Positions 24,401-36,413 of a stretch of DNA of 64,000 bases are shown here, in pieces. The stretch's first letter is position 1, and every line of letters starts with the position of its first letter. Source of the DNA: Delphinus delphis (Eukaryota; Chordata; Mammalia; Artiodactyla; Delphinidae); contig NC_082690.1 of NCBI RefSeq assembly GCF_949987515.2, forward strand, positions 101,182,400 to 101,246,399, in the 5' to 3' direction. The translations under genes and the position numbers were made by a program. Below the pieces are notes generated by a model. It did not search any database. It was given only the letters and a program-made list of their open reading frames with translations, and was not told where the DNA came from.

Positions 24401-25265
24401 ATTAAATTTTTTTAAAGTTAAAAAAAAAAGCAAGCAGTTACTGTGTACCAGGCTCTGTGCCAGAGCATAAAGCACTGAACACAACAGCCCAGATGGTGCC
24501 CGTCATGGGGCTGTTACTACCTCTAAGCCACAACCCTCAAGTAGGCACCAATGTGACTCTGCCAGGAAAATGGATTCCAGGCACCTCTATCTGAAATCCA
24601 GGGTTTTTCTCCCATAGCAATAAGTTGTGCTCACTGATCAGCTCACAAATATCCAGGCCACTCCAGTTTCATTCTTTCCAAGAGCTGTTGCCCCAGATTT
24701 CTGGGAATTTGCTTTTTTGAGTTTCTGAACCATTTGTTCTTTATCCAACAAACATTTATGGAAATCTTCAGAGAGCCAGGCACTGGTCTGGCCTTGTGTT
24801 GCAAATAGAACTGTCAAGGTTCCTGCCCGTAAGATGCTCATCACTTAGTCTGTGGACAGAAAAGCCCACCAAAGGGCCTTAATCAGCACTGGGAATTTCC
24901 CTGGGAAAGATGTGGCAGGAAGCTTAGCTGATAGACACCTCTTGGAATAGCTGCCTCTTCACTGAGAACTGCTATCAGTGCTGCAAATTTATTTGGGGGG
25001 CCTAATTTTAATCGTTCCCAGCCTATTTCAATTCCCCCCCAGCCTACCCTCCCAGATGGACTAAACCGAGCACTCTAACGCTGGGCACTTAAACAAAAGC
25101 TCATTCATCATTCATGGAACACTTGAATGGAAAAAAAGGAAAACCAAAACTGGCACAAATTTCCCAACCTCCTAATCCCATACTCTAGATCCCATGAAGA
25201 AGACTGTCACAAACGTCGGTTTGGATGAGTTTTCAAAGGACAAGATCTCAATAGCTCCTTCTAGA

Positions 25266-25342
25266 TAAGTGGCTCTCAACGAGCGGTCCCCAGAGGAGCA
25301 ACAGCAGCATCACCTAAGAACTCATTAGAAATGCAAATTCTT
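25266..25342 (+). mobile_element. MER5A-like fragment
   Basis: agtggctctcaacgagcgg and agcatcacctaagaactc then gaaatgcaaattctt match the left half of MER5A. It ends abruptly at a SINE stub, and its right half is absent. Confidence 0.65.
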
Positions 25343-25383
25343 GGGCTTCCCTGGTGGCGCAGTGGTTGAGAGTCCGCCTGCCA
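25343..25383 (+). mobile_element. CHR SINE stub, head only
   Basis: Only the first 41 bases of the SINE are present, ending in gagagtccgcctgcc, with no tail. SINEs normally lose the 5' end, not the 3' end, so a later deletion is likely. Confidence 0.85.
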
Positions 25384-25596
25384 TACATTACATGTATGAC
25401 TGCATCTTACTGACCATATAAAGTTATGCTTTGATCCATGCCACATTTTGAGCCAAAAGTACTCACTATTTGTACAGTCAACCCTCCATGTAAGGGGAAG
25501 AAAAGCAACTAGGGAGTTAGGTTGTCCTATCATACTGAAACCTTAACCTCTTTTCTCAAAAAGTGAATTTAGGTGAATTACAATTACAGCAGGATG

Positions 25597-25823
25597 TGCT
25601 TCCCTGATGGCGCAGTGGTTGAGAGTCCGCCTGCCGATGCAGGGGACATGGGTTCGTGCTTCGGTCCGGGAGGATCCCATATGCCGCGGAGCGGCTGGGC
25701 CCGTGAGCCATGGCCGCTGAGCCTGCGCGTCCGGAGCCTGCGCGTCCAGAGCCTGTGCTCCGCAACAGGAGAGGCCACAACAGTGAGAGACCCGCGTACC
25801 GCAAAAAAAACAAAACAAAAACC
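25597..25823 (+). mobile_element. CHR-type SINE with internal 15-bp duplication
   Basis: TSD aattacagcaggatg at 25582 and 25824. gcctgcgcgtccgga is repeated at 25721 and 25736. Confidence 0.94.
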
Positions 25824-26829
25824 AATTACAGCAGGATGAACTGAACGTTTCCTAGTCAAGATTATGGTGTAGCATATTTATGGCTGAAGCAGGCTTCCTT
25901 TCCATGGCCTTGACCTGAGGCTGATGTTGAATTTATCTGCATCCCCTGGCTTGCGCTGTCAAACTGGGTCCCTAAGAGGTACCCCAGTGATAGAGTAATG
26001 TAGGCTGGGATTCAAAGTAGCTGCAGTGAACACAGCTTGAATATGACACACACATTCGACTACCCGGAGAAGAGATAGGAAGATGCTTCTAGAGTGCCTT
26101 TTGTGTACAATAGTCCAGTGTTGAGAGAACTTTCATAGCTTAGTAGCTGTCTAGGGGAAATTTCATAAATAGCAATTACCAGATGTGGGGCTGTGTTAGT
26201 CAGAGCGGTCAGAAAGCCAGTGAGATAACTTTGGTTGCTGATGCCTTGTGGTCTCGGAGAAAAGGGAGGACTAGAAAAGGACTGAGTTCTCTCTGCACAA
26301 TGCCCGCTGCTTATTTCTTCTAATTCAAAGCTTCAAATGCCCGTGAGTTTTTGCCGCTATTTTACGTAACAGAATAATGTATCCTTTGGTTCATGTCACT
26401 AACCTAGTATCTTGCAGTTGTTTTACTGGGTAGAAGTGCAAACTTCTATTTGAAGGTCACTATGGTAACAGTAATCTAGGGCAGCTCCGGGGGAATACAA
26501 TCAATCATCTAGGGGGTTCAGAGCCTTTCAGGCTCTGGGGCAGGGAGGAGGAAAATTGTCACCAAAAAATTAGGTCATTTGTGGTTGAAGGAATTTAGAG
26601 CTGAGATCCTGAGACTCAGAGGAGGGGTTTTCAGACCCTTCAGTGCACCCCAGGCACAGAACCAGACCGATTACGGAGGTTATCTTTCTGTTCTTTACCA
26701 AACGTTACGGGGAGACACAATTAAAAGGAAGAGAATAACTAGCAAGTCTGCGAAACATCTCGGGCAGAGGAAGGACTTCAGTGCGTGCAGCGGTGCTTTT
26801 CAGTTTTCGCTTACAAAACCGCGGCACAT

Positions 26830-27214
26830 CCCTTCTTGCATGTCGCCATCAACACCACCCCTCCGCCTCGTAAGGAGGAGGAGGAGTTCCCCGCATCCCA
26901 CTAGGAAGCTCGCGTGCACAGAAGGCCAGCATAGCCCCTGTCCTAGGAGCCGGGCAGCGAGAGTCGGATCCGCAGTGGCGAAGCCGGCAGAGGGGTTGCG
27001 CCGCGGTGGTGCGTTGGGGCTTTACGGTAATTCTCCGCGGCGCTCTGCCCCGCCCTCGTGCGCAGGCGCGGAGCCGTTGCTGGCAGAGAGGTTGCGGGCA
27101 CAGCGGTTTCCAGAGCGGCTTCGACTGGAGAGAGTAGACTGTGCAGGTTCCGAGGCCGACCGAGAGGCTCGGCCAAGCCCGAAGCCCCGGCGTCCGCCTC
27201 CTGCGGCGTCCTCG
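26830..27214 (+). promoter_or_regulatory. ASRGL1: ASRGL1 CpG-rich promoter and non-coding first exon
   Basis: GC content and CpG density rise sharply from about 26.83 kb and stay high past 27.5 kb. No TATA box is evident. A consensus donor gtaagt at 27215 and an acceptor cctag at 27785, 12 bases before the ATG, define a 5' UTR intron of 571 bp (27215-27785). The transcription start is not visible from sequence; it is probably around 27.03-27.10 kb. Long open frames on both strands here are composition artefacts. Confidence 0.7.
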
Positions 27215-27796
27215 GTAAGTCGACGGCCCTGAGGGAGTCGCCACCCGAGACCCCGAAAGGCACACTCCCCGGTGCCGGGGACTGGAGGCGGGAGGGCACT
27301 GGCGAGATCCAGCCCTCAGGCCGCCCCTGGCCCCGCGGTGGGGGTGGGAGCCGGGAACAAGTCCCAGGGAAACCGAGGCCCGACGTGGGGCCGGGGAGGA
27401 AGGCTGGAGCTGCGACCCCAGATGCCATGCCGGCCGGGGGCCCAGCACGAGACAGGAACCGGGGTTCCCCAGGGAAACGGAAGCTCGATGTCAGTGGGCG
27501 AGGAGGGGGCGCGGGCTCTGGGGTGCAGAGCATCCCACCGCCCCCTCGAAGTCAGCAGGTGCCCCGGGCCGGAGGCGGGCGCTCTGGGCTTTACTTCCAA
27601 AGTTCAAACCCAGCCGCGTCTGTCCTCCGTACTCCCTGGGTCTCAGGAATTTGCCTGAGGCTGTAAATTCTGAGGACTTTCCCCTCCCTGCGTAGAAACT
27701 GGACCTTGTCCCCAACGGGAGACTTAAGCCCCGTGCGGTTCTCTTGGACCCGCTTGAAAGGACGCTTTCGTCTTCTGATCCCTAGAATCCGTCGCC

Positions 27797-27989
27797 ATGA
27801 ACCCCGCCGTCGTCGTGGTCCACGGTGGCGGAGGCAGCAATATCTCCAAGGACCGCAAGGAGCGGGTACGCCAGGGCATTGTCAAAGCCGCCACCGTGGG
27901 TTACAACATCCTCAAGGAGGGAGGGAGCGCAGTTGACGCTGTGGAAGGAGCCGTGACCGTCCTGGAAGATGATCCCGAGTTCAACGCAG
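27797..27989 (+). CDS. ASRGL1: ASRGL1 coding exon 1 (residues 1-64 plus one base)
   Basis: It starts at ATG 27797 and ends at a G before the donor gtaaat at 27990. It encodes the N-terminal beta strand and HGGGG loop, then [12 protein letters not shown], the Ntn-hydrolase helix region, and finishes in DDPEFNAG. Read-through past the donor reaches a stop at 28031, so splicing is required. Confidence 0.95.
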
Positions 27990-30900
27990 GTAAATTTGCA
28001 CTGCAACTGGTAACTGATGCTAAACCAGGTTAAGCTTCTACCCCCAGATAAATAGAACCTCTCTAAAGTGTCAGTGAGTCTCTTCAGCTTTATGCTAAAA
28101 TCTAATATGCTGAAAAGATTTAGTTTTTCTCTCTTTACCTGTTGACCAAGTTGCTCTAAAGAATTTTAAAATTCATTATTCCCCCTTTTTTCTTTAATCT
28201 GCTTTCTAGAATTCACATACCAAGAGGCTTTTTTTGGTTTTTTGTGGGTTTTTTTGCGGTATGCGGGCCTCTCACTGTTGTGGCCTCTCCCGTTGCAGAG
28301 CACAGGCTCCGGACGCGCAGGCTCAGCGGCCATGGCTCACGGGCCCAGCCGCTTCGCGGCATGTGGGATCTTCCCGGACCTGGGCACAAACCCACGTCCC
28401 CTGCATCGGCAGGCGGACTCTCAACCACTGCGCCACCAGGGAAGCCCCAAGAGGCTTTTTTTAATTACATCTTTTTGTGGGGGAAAAGGGTAGACTACTG
28501 TTGGGTGGCAACCTTGGGAGCTTCAGGGTGTAATTTGAATCGGTCCCCCATACAGGGAGGGCAGGGAGAGACCACAGGAAAAGGCAGATCTCTCCAGATT
28601 GGTAGGTGGCAGGTTTAATAAGCATGGGAACTTACACAAGAGGCTTGCCTTGCAGGATAAATAGACCCCTGTCCATGCCCACCAGAATCTTAAAAGTTTA
28701 TATAGTGGCCTTATCTGGGCTCAGTCACATATACCGTCCAGATGGTCTCAACACCACATCTCAAGGCTGTGTCCTGGGCAGCTTCTGGTGCAAGAAGACA
28801 AGCGGAGAGCACACTCCAAGGAAAGAGGAAGGGGTGAGGGGACTCCGATTGCCCCAGCGCTCCACCCCTCGTGACCGGCTCTTACAGTCTCACACACTTT
28901 CTCTTCCGCAGCGTGCCCTGAGCGGGCAATAACGGGTGGCTCATTTGGCGGCCGTCTGGCTGCATTGCAGGCAGATGCCACAGCATCAGGCACATACAGA
29001 AGAAAACACGGGTTAAGACAATAATTCCCCAGATCACGGATACCTTTCTCCACTGAGAGCCTCATGATTCAGACCACTGTTACTAAGTCCCCTAGGCGGG
29101 GAGCCAGATCACTCCAGAGCGTTCACTTGTGTCCTGTGACTGAATAGAGGCAACACATTAACCGACCCATCGGGCGTGAGCACACAACATCCTGTTTGGA
29201 TAATGGCCTAGGTGCTGCCTCTTTGCAAGGCAGTGATAATGGCCAAGGTCTTTCTGTTTTGGAGGAGAGCTTGTCTCATTAGAGACATGTCAGTGTGCTG
29301 GAAGAACAGGCTTTGTCGGCTGTCATTCAAGGCTTGGTGAGTGCGTTTAGTAGGACGCTCTATGTGTGCTGTCATGTGCTGCAGGCCAACGGAGGGCTCA
29401 AAGACAGCAGCGAAAAGATCATGCCAGTGGGAAACAGAACATGCCCACCTGGCCTTGAGGAGAGGGAGGTCAGCAGCCTTAGGAATTTGATCTGGTTTTA
29501 TATACCATACACGTTAGCCAGGGGAGGTAGTGCTGTCAGGCTTGAGGAGATGGACTGGTGGCAGGATACATGAGACCAGAACCCTCACCTGCTCTTTTCC
29601 AGTGGTGCGCATTCCATTCCAGGTATAATGCATTTCAACAGGCCCAGCTTGTGGCAGGACAACAGGAACCCAGTGGAGACTGAGTAGTTCCCCCTCACCC
29701 ATCCTGTTAGAGTGTCCCAGTGCAAATTCCAGTAGATAATCTCCTTTCCCAGGTATGATGCAGTTTGGTGTTCTCGGCACCGTAGCACGTTGATCCATGG
29801 TGAAAGTCAGGGCAGCGGCTGTTTCCTGACGTACCTTTTTGGCATCGGTGCTTCCGTAGGGGTCCGCAGTCTGGGATATGGGGCGACAGCCCTACTCGTT
29901 GATCATTCAGATGTGTGAAAGCCTTGGACGGCACGTTAGTACACCCAGCCACAGTGGCTTTATCTGTTAGTAAGTTAAGGCACTGCTTTCACATTCCATT
30001 TTTCCTTTCTCTCAGCCCTGCTGCTTGTGGGTTACAGAGGAGATAGAACCTGCCTTCAGTGCCGTGTTCCCTTGCCCAGTCTTGCATGTCCCAATCCACA
30101 GTCTTTGAAATGTGGCCCCAGTCACTATCTATTTGATGAGGGACCCCTACATGGTACTTAGCTTCTCTAATCCCCTAACAGTGGCGGCCTGGTTTGCATG
30201 GGGACAGGGGAAAGCTTGGGTTAAGCCAGATGTGGAGACCACACAAACCAGGGAACGTTAGAGCCCTCTCTCAGAGGGAGGAGGCCAGTAGAGTCAGTTT
30301 GCCAATCCCTGACCAGTTAGGAGCTCTGGTGGGTGGCCTCAGACTCCTTTGGCAGTTGCCACGGGCACTGTTTAGGACACACAGGACATGCTGTGATCGC
30401 ATTAACGCAGTCACTGTGTTTCAAGGGCAACCCGACATCTGTGGCAATATGCCATCCCACCCGAGCTCTGTGGTGGCCACTCTTTCCGTGCATCCAATCT
30501 GCTGTATCTACTGAAGGGTCAGTTGCTAGGGATTGAACCCAAGCTAGGGCATCAGCTCCCTGATGGCCAGGGGGTGTCAGTGCCTTATGAGCCAGGACAT
30601 GGACGACAGTGAGGATTGCCTCAGGCTCTTGCAGGCAAACCCAAATGTCACCTCCACACATCCTGACCCCACAAAGGCCCACTCGTTAATCATCCACCCT
30701 TCAGCTTCCTGTTGTCAGAGCCATAGGGTTAATGTCTTTAGAACAGCCCAGCTGTCAGTGCAAGGGGTTAACGGCCAGGGACCAGGAGTAGTAACCAGCC
30801 AAAGGGCTCTGAGTTCAGCCCGCTGGCCGCTGCAGTTCATCCCTCCTGAGAGGCTCCACCTGGAGCTCTGTGTACACCGCTGCTAGGAGCTGTTGCTCTA

Positions 30901-33900
30901 GGGGAAGTACGTGGGGTTCCTGCCCCCTTCCAGAGCTGAGACCAAATCCCAGGAGCACTCTCCCCTTCTGTTTTCTCTGCCACAGCGCCTGCCCTATACC
31001 TACCAGAGTCACAGACACATCTAACTCAAACGGTAGCCCTGCTTGGGAGACGCCCAGAGCCGTAATGTGCTGCACTAGCGCTTCTGCCTTCTCAAAGGCA
31101 GCTTGCCACTCTGATCCCCAGTCCCACACATGCCCTTTCTTTACTGCATACCATAAACTGTACCCATTTTAAGTTTTGAAAAATGTACATACCTGTGTAA
31201 CCACACTACAACCAAGATGTTAAAATTTCCATCACCCGGGGGCTTCCCTGGTGGCTCAGTGGTTGAGAGTCCGCCTGCCGATGCAGGGGACACGGGTTCG
31301 TGCCCCGGTCCGGGAAGATCCCACGTGTCGCGGAACGGCTGGGTCCGTGAGCCATGGCCGCTGAGCCTGCGCGTCCAGAGCCTGTGCTCCGCAACGGGAG
31401 AGGCCACAACAGTGAGAGGCCCGCGTACTGCAAAAAATAAATAAATAAAAATAAATTAAAAAATAAATTTCCATCACCCCCAAACATTCCTTCCTGCCAC
31501 TTTGCAGTTAATCCCCCCCCCCAACCCCAGCACCAGGCATCCACTGGTCTGTTTTTGTCATAAATTTGCATTCTCTAGAATTTCATATAAATGCAGTCAC
31601 AAAGAGTGTATTCTTTTGTGTTTGGCTTCTTTCACGCAAATCAGTCCTTTTTTAGAGTAATAATCATCATAGCCACCACGAGTGTCTACTATGTACCAAA
31701 CAGTGGTCTAAGAAACTTGCATGATTAACTCATTTAATCTGCACCATAGTCCTATGAGTTCGGTGTAATTATTATCACGCTCATTTCTCAGATGAGAAAA
31801 CTAAGGCACAAAAAGTTTAAGTAACTTGCTGGAAGACACTCATTTCCTCTTTATTTTGAAGTAGAAAACCTAAGATCTAGGGATTAAGACGCTTCTAGGG
31901 AATTACACCACCTACCTGACATCTGTCAGAGAAAAGAATTTCAGGAAATCTTAACCAGTTAGTCAGCAGGTATTTAGTAATTGTTCTGTCCCCTTGCCTC
32001 TGTTCTGTGCTCTTCAACACTTACACAAAATGTGGCTTCATTACATAGGCATCATCGATTAAATCCTTGGCAGTTGGTGATTGATTCAATCTCCAGTCCT
32101 CCCCTCCCCAGAAATCAGGGGGTGGGACTAAAAGTTCCAGCCCTTTAATCCTGGTTGGTTCCGGTGGCAACCAGCCCCCCACCTTTAGGGGGTTTTCAAA
32201 AGTTACCTCATTAACATAAATTTGGTTTTGGTTGAAAACTGCTTGTTATGAGTAACAGGACACCCAGGTCACCTGTATGGATCTGAAGTGGTTTCAGGAA
32301 CTGAGGGCAAAAGACCAAACATTACAACAAAAGATGCTCCCATTGTTCTAATCCCTTAGGAAATTCCAAAGGGTTTGGCAGCTGTGAACCGTACCTGGAT
32401 GAAGACCAAAATATGTAATTATGATAAATCAAAGTATCACACCTCCTTTGTCAAAGATCAGTTTATATATTTATGTGGATCTGTTTTGGGCTTTCTATTC
32501 TGCTCCATTGATCTATCTGTCAAATTCTTTCACCAACATCACACTGTCTTGCTTACTGTAACTTCTAGTAATGTCAACTGCAAATAGAGACCATTTTATT
32601 TCTTCTTTTCCAAACTTTATGCCTTTTCTTTCTTTTCTAACATTGGCTGGGCCATCCAATATTATATTGAATAGGAGTGGTTAGAGCAGAAATTCTTGCA
32701 TTTTTCCCAGTGTTAGGGGGAAGGCACTGTCTTTCACCGTTAAGTATGATGTTGGTGGTAGGGTTTTATAGGTGCCCTTTACCAGGTTGAGAAGTTCCTT
32801 ATTCTTAGTTTTTTGAGATTTTTAATCATCTGTGCATGTTGAGTTTTATCAAATCCTTTTGCTGTATCTGTTGAATGACCATGTGGTTTTTCTTTTGTCT
32901 GTTGATATGGTGAATATTGATTGATTGATTTTTGAATTTTGAACCAGGTTTTCTTCTCTGGGATTAACACCACTTTGTTGTGACATGTTATTTTTTACAT
33001 ATGTGAATGCTGGGTTTGATTTGATGGTGTTTTCTTGAGGATTTTGCATCAATGTTCATGAGAGATACGGGTCTATAGTTTTATTTTCTTATAACATCTG
33101 TCTGGTTTTGAAATGAAGGTGATGCTGGCTTCATATGATGAATTGGCAAGTGTTCCCTCCTCTTCTGTTTTTCTCGAAGTTTGTATAAGGTTGCTATTAT
33201 TTCTTTGTAAATATTTGGTAGATTGGTTTTTTTGTTTGTTTTGATGGAAAGTTTTTAAGAAATGAAATTCTTTAATAGGCATGGCACTATTCAGGTTATC
33301 TATTTCTTCTTTGAGTGAGTTTTGTCAGTTGTCCTTCAAGAAATGTTTCTATTTGGTTTAAGTTGCTGAATTTGCAACATTTCTGTGTTATGCTTTTGAT
33401 GTCTGTATGGTCTGTAGAGAGGTCCCCTCTTTCATTCCTGATTTTTGTAATGTGTCTTTTTTTTCTTCGTCAGTCTAGAGTTTATCAAGTTTATTGTTCT
33501 TTTCAAAGAACTAGTTTTAGTTTCGGGAAGTGGATTTGGTGAATTTTTCTGTTTTTTTCTTTTCTTATTTATTTATTTGTTTGTTTGCGGCTGCGTTGGG
33601 TCTTTGTTGCTGCACGGGCTTTCTCTAGTTGCAGCAAGCAGGGGCTACTCTTTGTTGCAGTACGCAGGCTTTTCATTGTGGTGGCTTCTCTTGTTGCAGA
33701 GCATGGGCTCTAGGCACTTGGGCTTCAGTAGTTGCAGCACATGGGCTCAGTAGTTGTGGCTCGCAGGCTCTAGAGCACAGGCTCAGTAGCTGTGGTACAC
33801 GGGCTTAGTTGCTCCGCGGTATGTGGGATCTTCCCGGACCAGGGATCGAATCCACGTCCTCTGCATTGGCAGGCAGATTCTTAGCCACTGTGCCACCAGG

Positions 33901-36365
33901 GAAGTCCCATTTTCTGTTTTTTCTTTTGCTCTTTTTCTGTTCTGAATTTCATTGACTTACCTTTATTGTTTCCTTTATTCATTCAGCTTGCTTTGGAAAT
34001 AATTTACTGTTCTTTTCCTGTTAGATCATTAATTTGAGACTATTCTTTTCTAATACAAGCATTTAATGTTTAAAATTTTACTCTAGCACTGCTTTGATTT
34101 TTACATGTTTTTACAGGTTGCCTTAATTTTCATTCTGTTCAAAATGTGTTCTCATTTTCCTTGTGACTTCCTCACTGAATCATGGGTTAGTCAGAAGTGT
34201 GATGCTTAATTTCCAAATATTTGTGGATTTTCTAAATACCTCTCTGTTAATGATTTTTAGTTTAATTCTGTTATGATCAGAGGACATACTTTGTGTGATT
34301 TGTATTCTTTTAAACTTCGTAAGGTTTGGTTTTTGGCTCAGAATGTGTTCTACCTTGGCCATTTGCACTTAAAAAGACTATGTACTCTGCTTTTGTTGGA
34401 TGGAAAGATCTATAAATCTCAATAAGGTCAAGTTCATTGGTAATGTTCATACCTTCTGTATCTTGATTGTCCATTTCTGATTAATGAGAGAGGAGTATTG
34501 AAGTCTTTCATTGTAACTGGATTCGTCTCTCTCTCCTTTGAGTTCTGTCAGTGTTTGCTTCATGTATTTTGAAACTGTTGTTTACAATATAGATTGTCGT
34601 CTTCTTGGTGAACTGACCCCTATATCATTACTTAATGTCCTTATTATTATTTAATGTTCCTTATTGGGAAGTATACTTTGCCTCCAGTTTTCATTTGATT
34701 CATTTTGGCATGGTATAATTTGTCCATTTTTACTTTTAACCTATTTGCATCTTTATATTTAAAGTGGATTTTTTTTTTTATTGGCAGCATGTAATTGTGT
34801 CCTATCTTTTTGTACAATTTGACAATCTCTGCCTTTTTTAAGATTTATTTATTTTTTATTTATTTATTTTGTTATTTATTTTTGGCTGCATCGGGTCTTA
34901 GTTGCGGCACTCAGGATCTTCACTGAGGCATGCAGGATCTTTCGTTGCAGCACGCGGGCTCGTCGTCGTGGTGTGCAGGCTTCTCTCTAGTTGTGTCGTG
35001 TGGGTTTTCTCTTCTCAGGGATCTTAGTTCCCTGACCAGTGATCGAACTGCGTCCCCTGCGTTGTAAGGCAGATTCTTTACCACTGGACCACCAGGGAAG
35101 TCCTGACAATCTCTGCTTTTTATTGGGGTGTTTAGACCATTTACATTTAATGTGATCATTGATATGGTTAGGCATAACTTTGTCATCTTGCTGTTTGTTT
35201 TCTATTTGTCCAGTCTATTCATTGTTCCCTGTTTCCTCTTTTTCTGCTATTTTCTGCCTTCTTTTGGAATAATTGAATGTTCATAATTCCATGTTATCTC
35301 CTTTGTTGGCCTAGTAGCTCGACTTCTTTTTTTAAAGGTTGTTTTAGGGTTTATAGTATATATCTCTGACTTGTCACCGTCTACCTTAAGTAATATCACA
35401 CTTCATGCATAATGTAAGAACCTTTTACAGCATACACCTGTTTCCCCTTTCGTAGCCTTTGTACTACTGTTGTCATATGTTTTACTTATGTGTATAAGTT
35501 GCCTAATGCGTTGTTATTATTTTTCCTTTAAACAGTTATATTTTAAAGATATTGTAAAAATAAAGGGAAAAGGTATTTCTGTTTATCCACATATTAGCCA
35601 TATCCAGTGTTCATTCTTTGGGGGAATCCTGATTGCTCTTTGCTATCATTTTCCTTCTGCCTGAAAGACTTCCTTTAACATTTCTTATATTGCACATCTG
35701 CTATTGATGACTTTTTTTTAACTTCTGTTATGTCTATAAACGTCTTTGTTTTGGGTTTTTGAAAGATGCTTTCACTGGGTGTAGAATTCCAACTTGACAG
35801 TTTTTTTTTTTCTTTGAGGGCTTCAAAGATCTTGCTCCTCTGTCTTCTGGTTTGCATTGATTATGACAACAAGTATGCTATCATTTTTCTTTTTTCCTCT
35901 GTACCTAATGTGTCTTTCTCTGGCTGCTTTTAAGATTTTCTCTTTCTCATTAGCACTAAGCTGTTTGATCATAATGTGCCTGAGTGTAGTTTTGTTCATG
36001 TTTCTTTTTCTTGGAGTTTGTTGTGCTTTTCGGATCTGTGAATTTATAGGATTCACCAAATTTGAAAATTCATCATTTCCTTAAATATTTTTTTTGTCCC
36101 TCTATCTCACCTCTCCTTTTGGGGACTCCAATTACACATATACTGGCTGCTTGAAACTGTCCCTGAGCTCAGTGATAAACTCTGTTCAATTATTTTTCAG
36201 TCTTTTTGTTTGCTGTGTCTTCAAGTTCATTCCTCTTTTGTGCAGTGTCTAATTTGGTGTTAATCCTTTCCAGTGTAGTTTTCGTTTCAGACTTCTTTTT
36301 TCGTCTCTAGAAGTTCTCTCTGGGTCCTTTTCATATTTTCTTCCATGTTCTGGTACATATGACAG

Positions 36366-36413
<48 letters not shown>

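Larger units (their letters stand above)
24401..26829. other. Upstream flank of ASRGL1
   Basis: Apart from the SINEs and the MER5A piece, 24.4-24.85 kb has ancient L2/MIR-like wording (gtaccaggctctgtgccag; gccaggcactggtctgg). Nothing else is recognised. Confidence 0.45.

Noticed and set aside
26579..27666. Long frames on both strands around the ASRGL1 promoter (up to 217 codons)
   Set aside because: They overlap in several frames within a CpG island, have no domain, and conflict with the exon 1 donor and 5' UTR intron.
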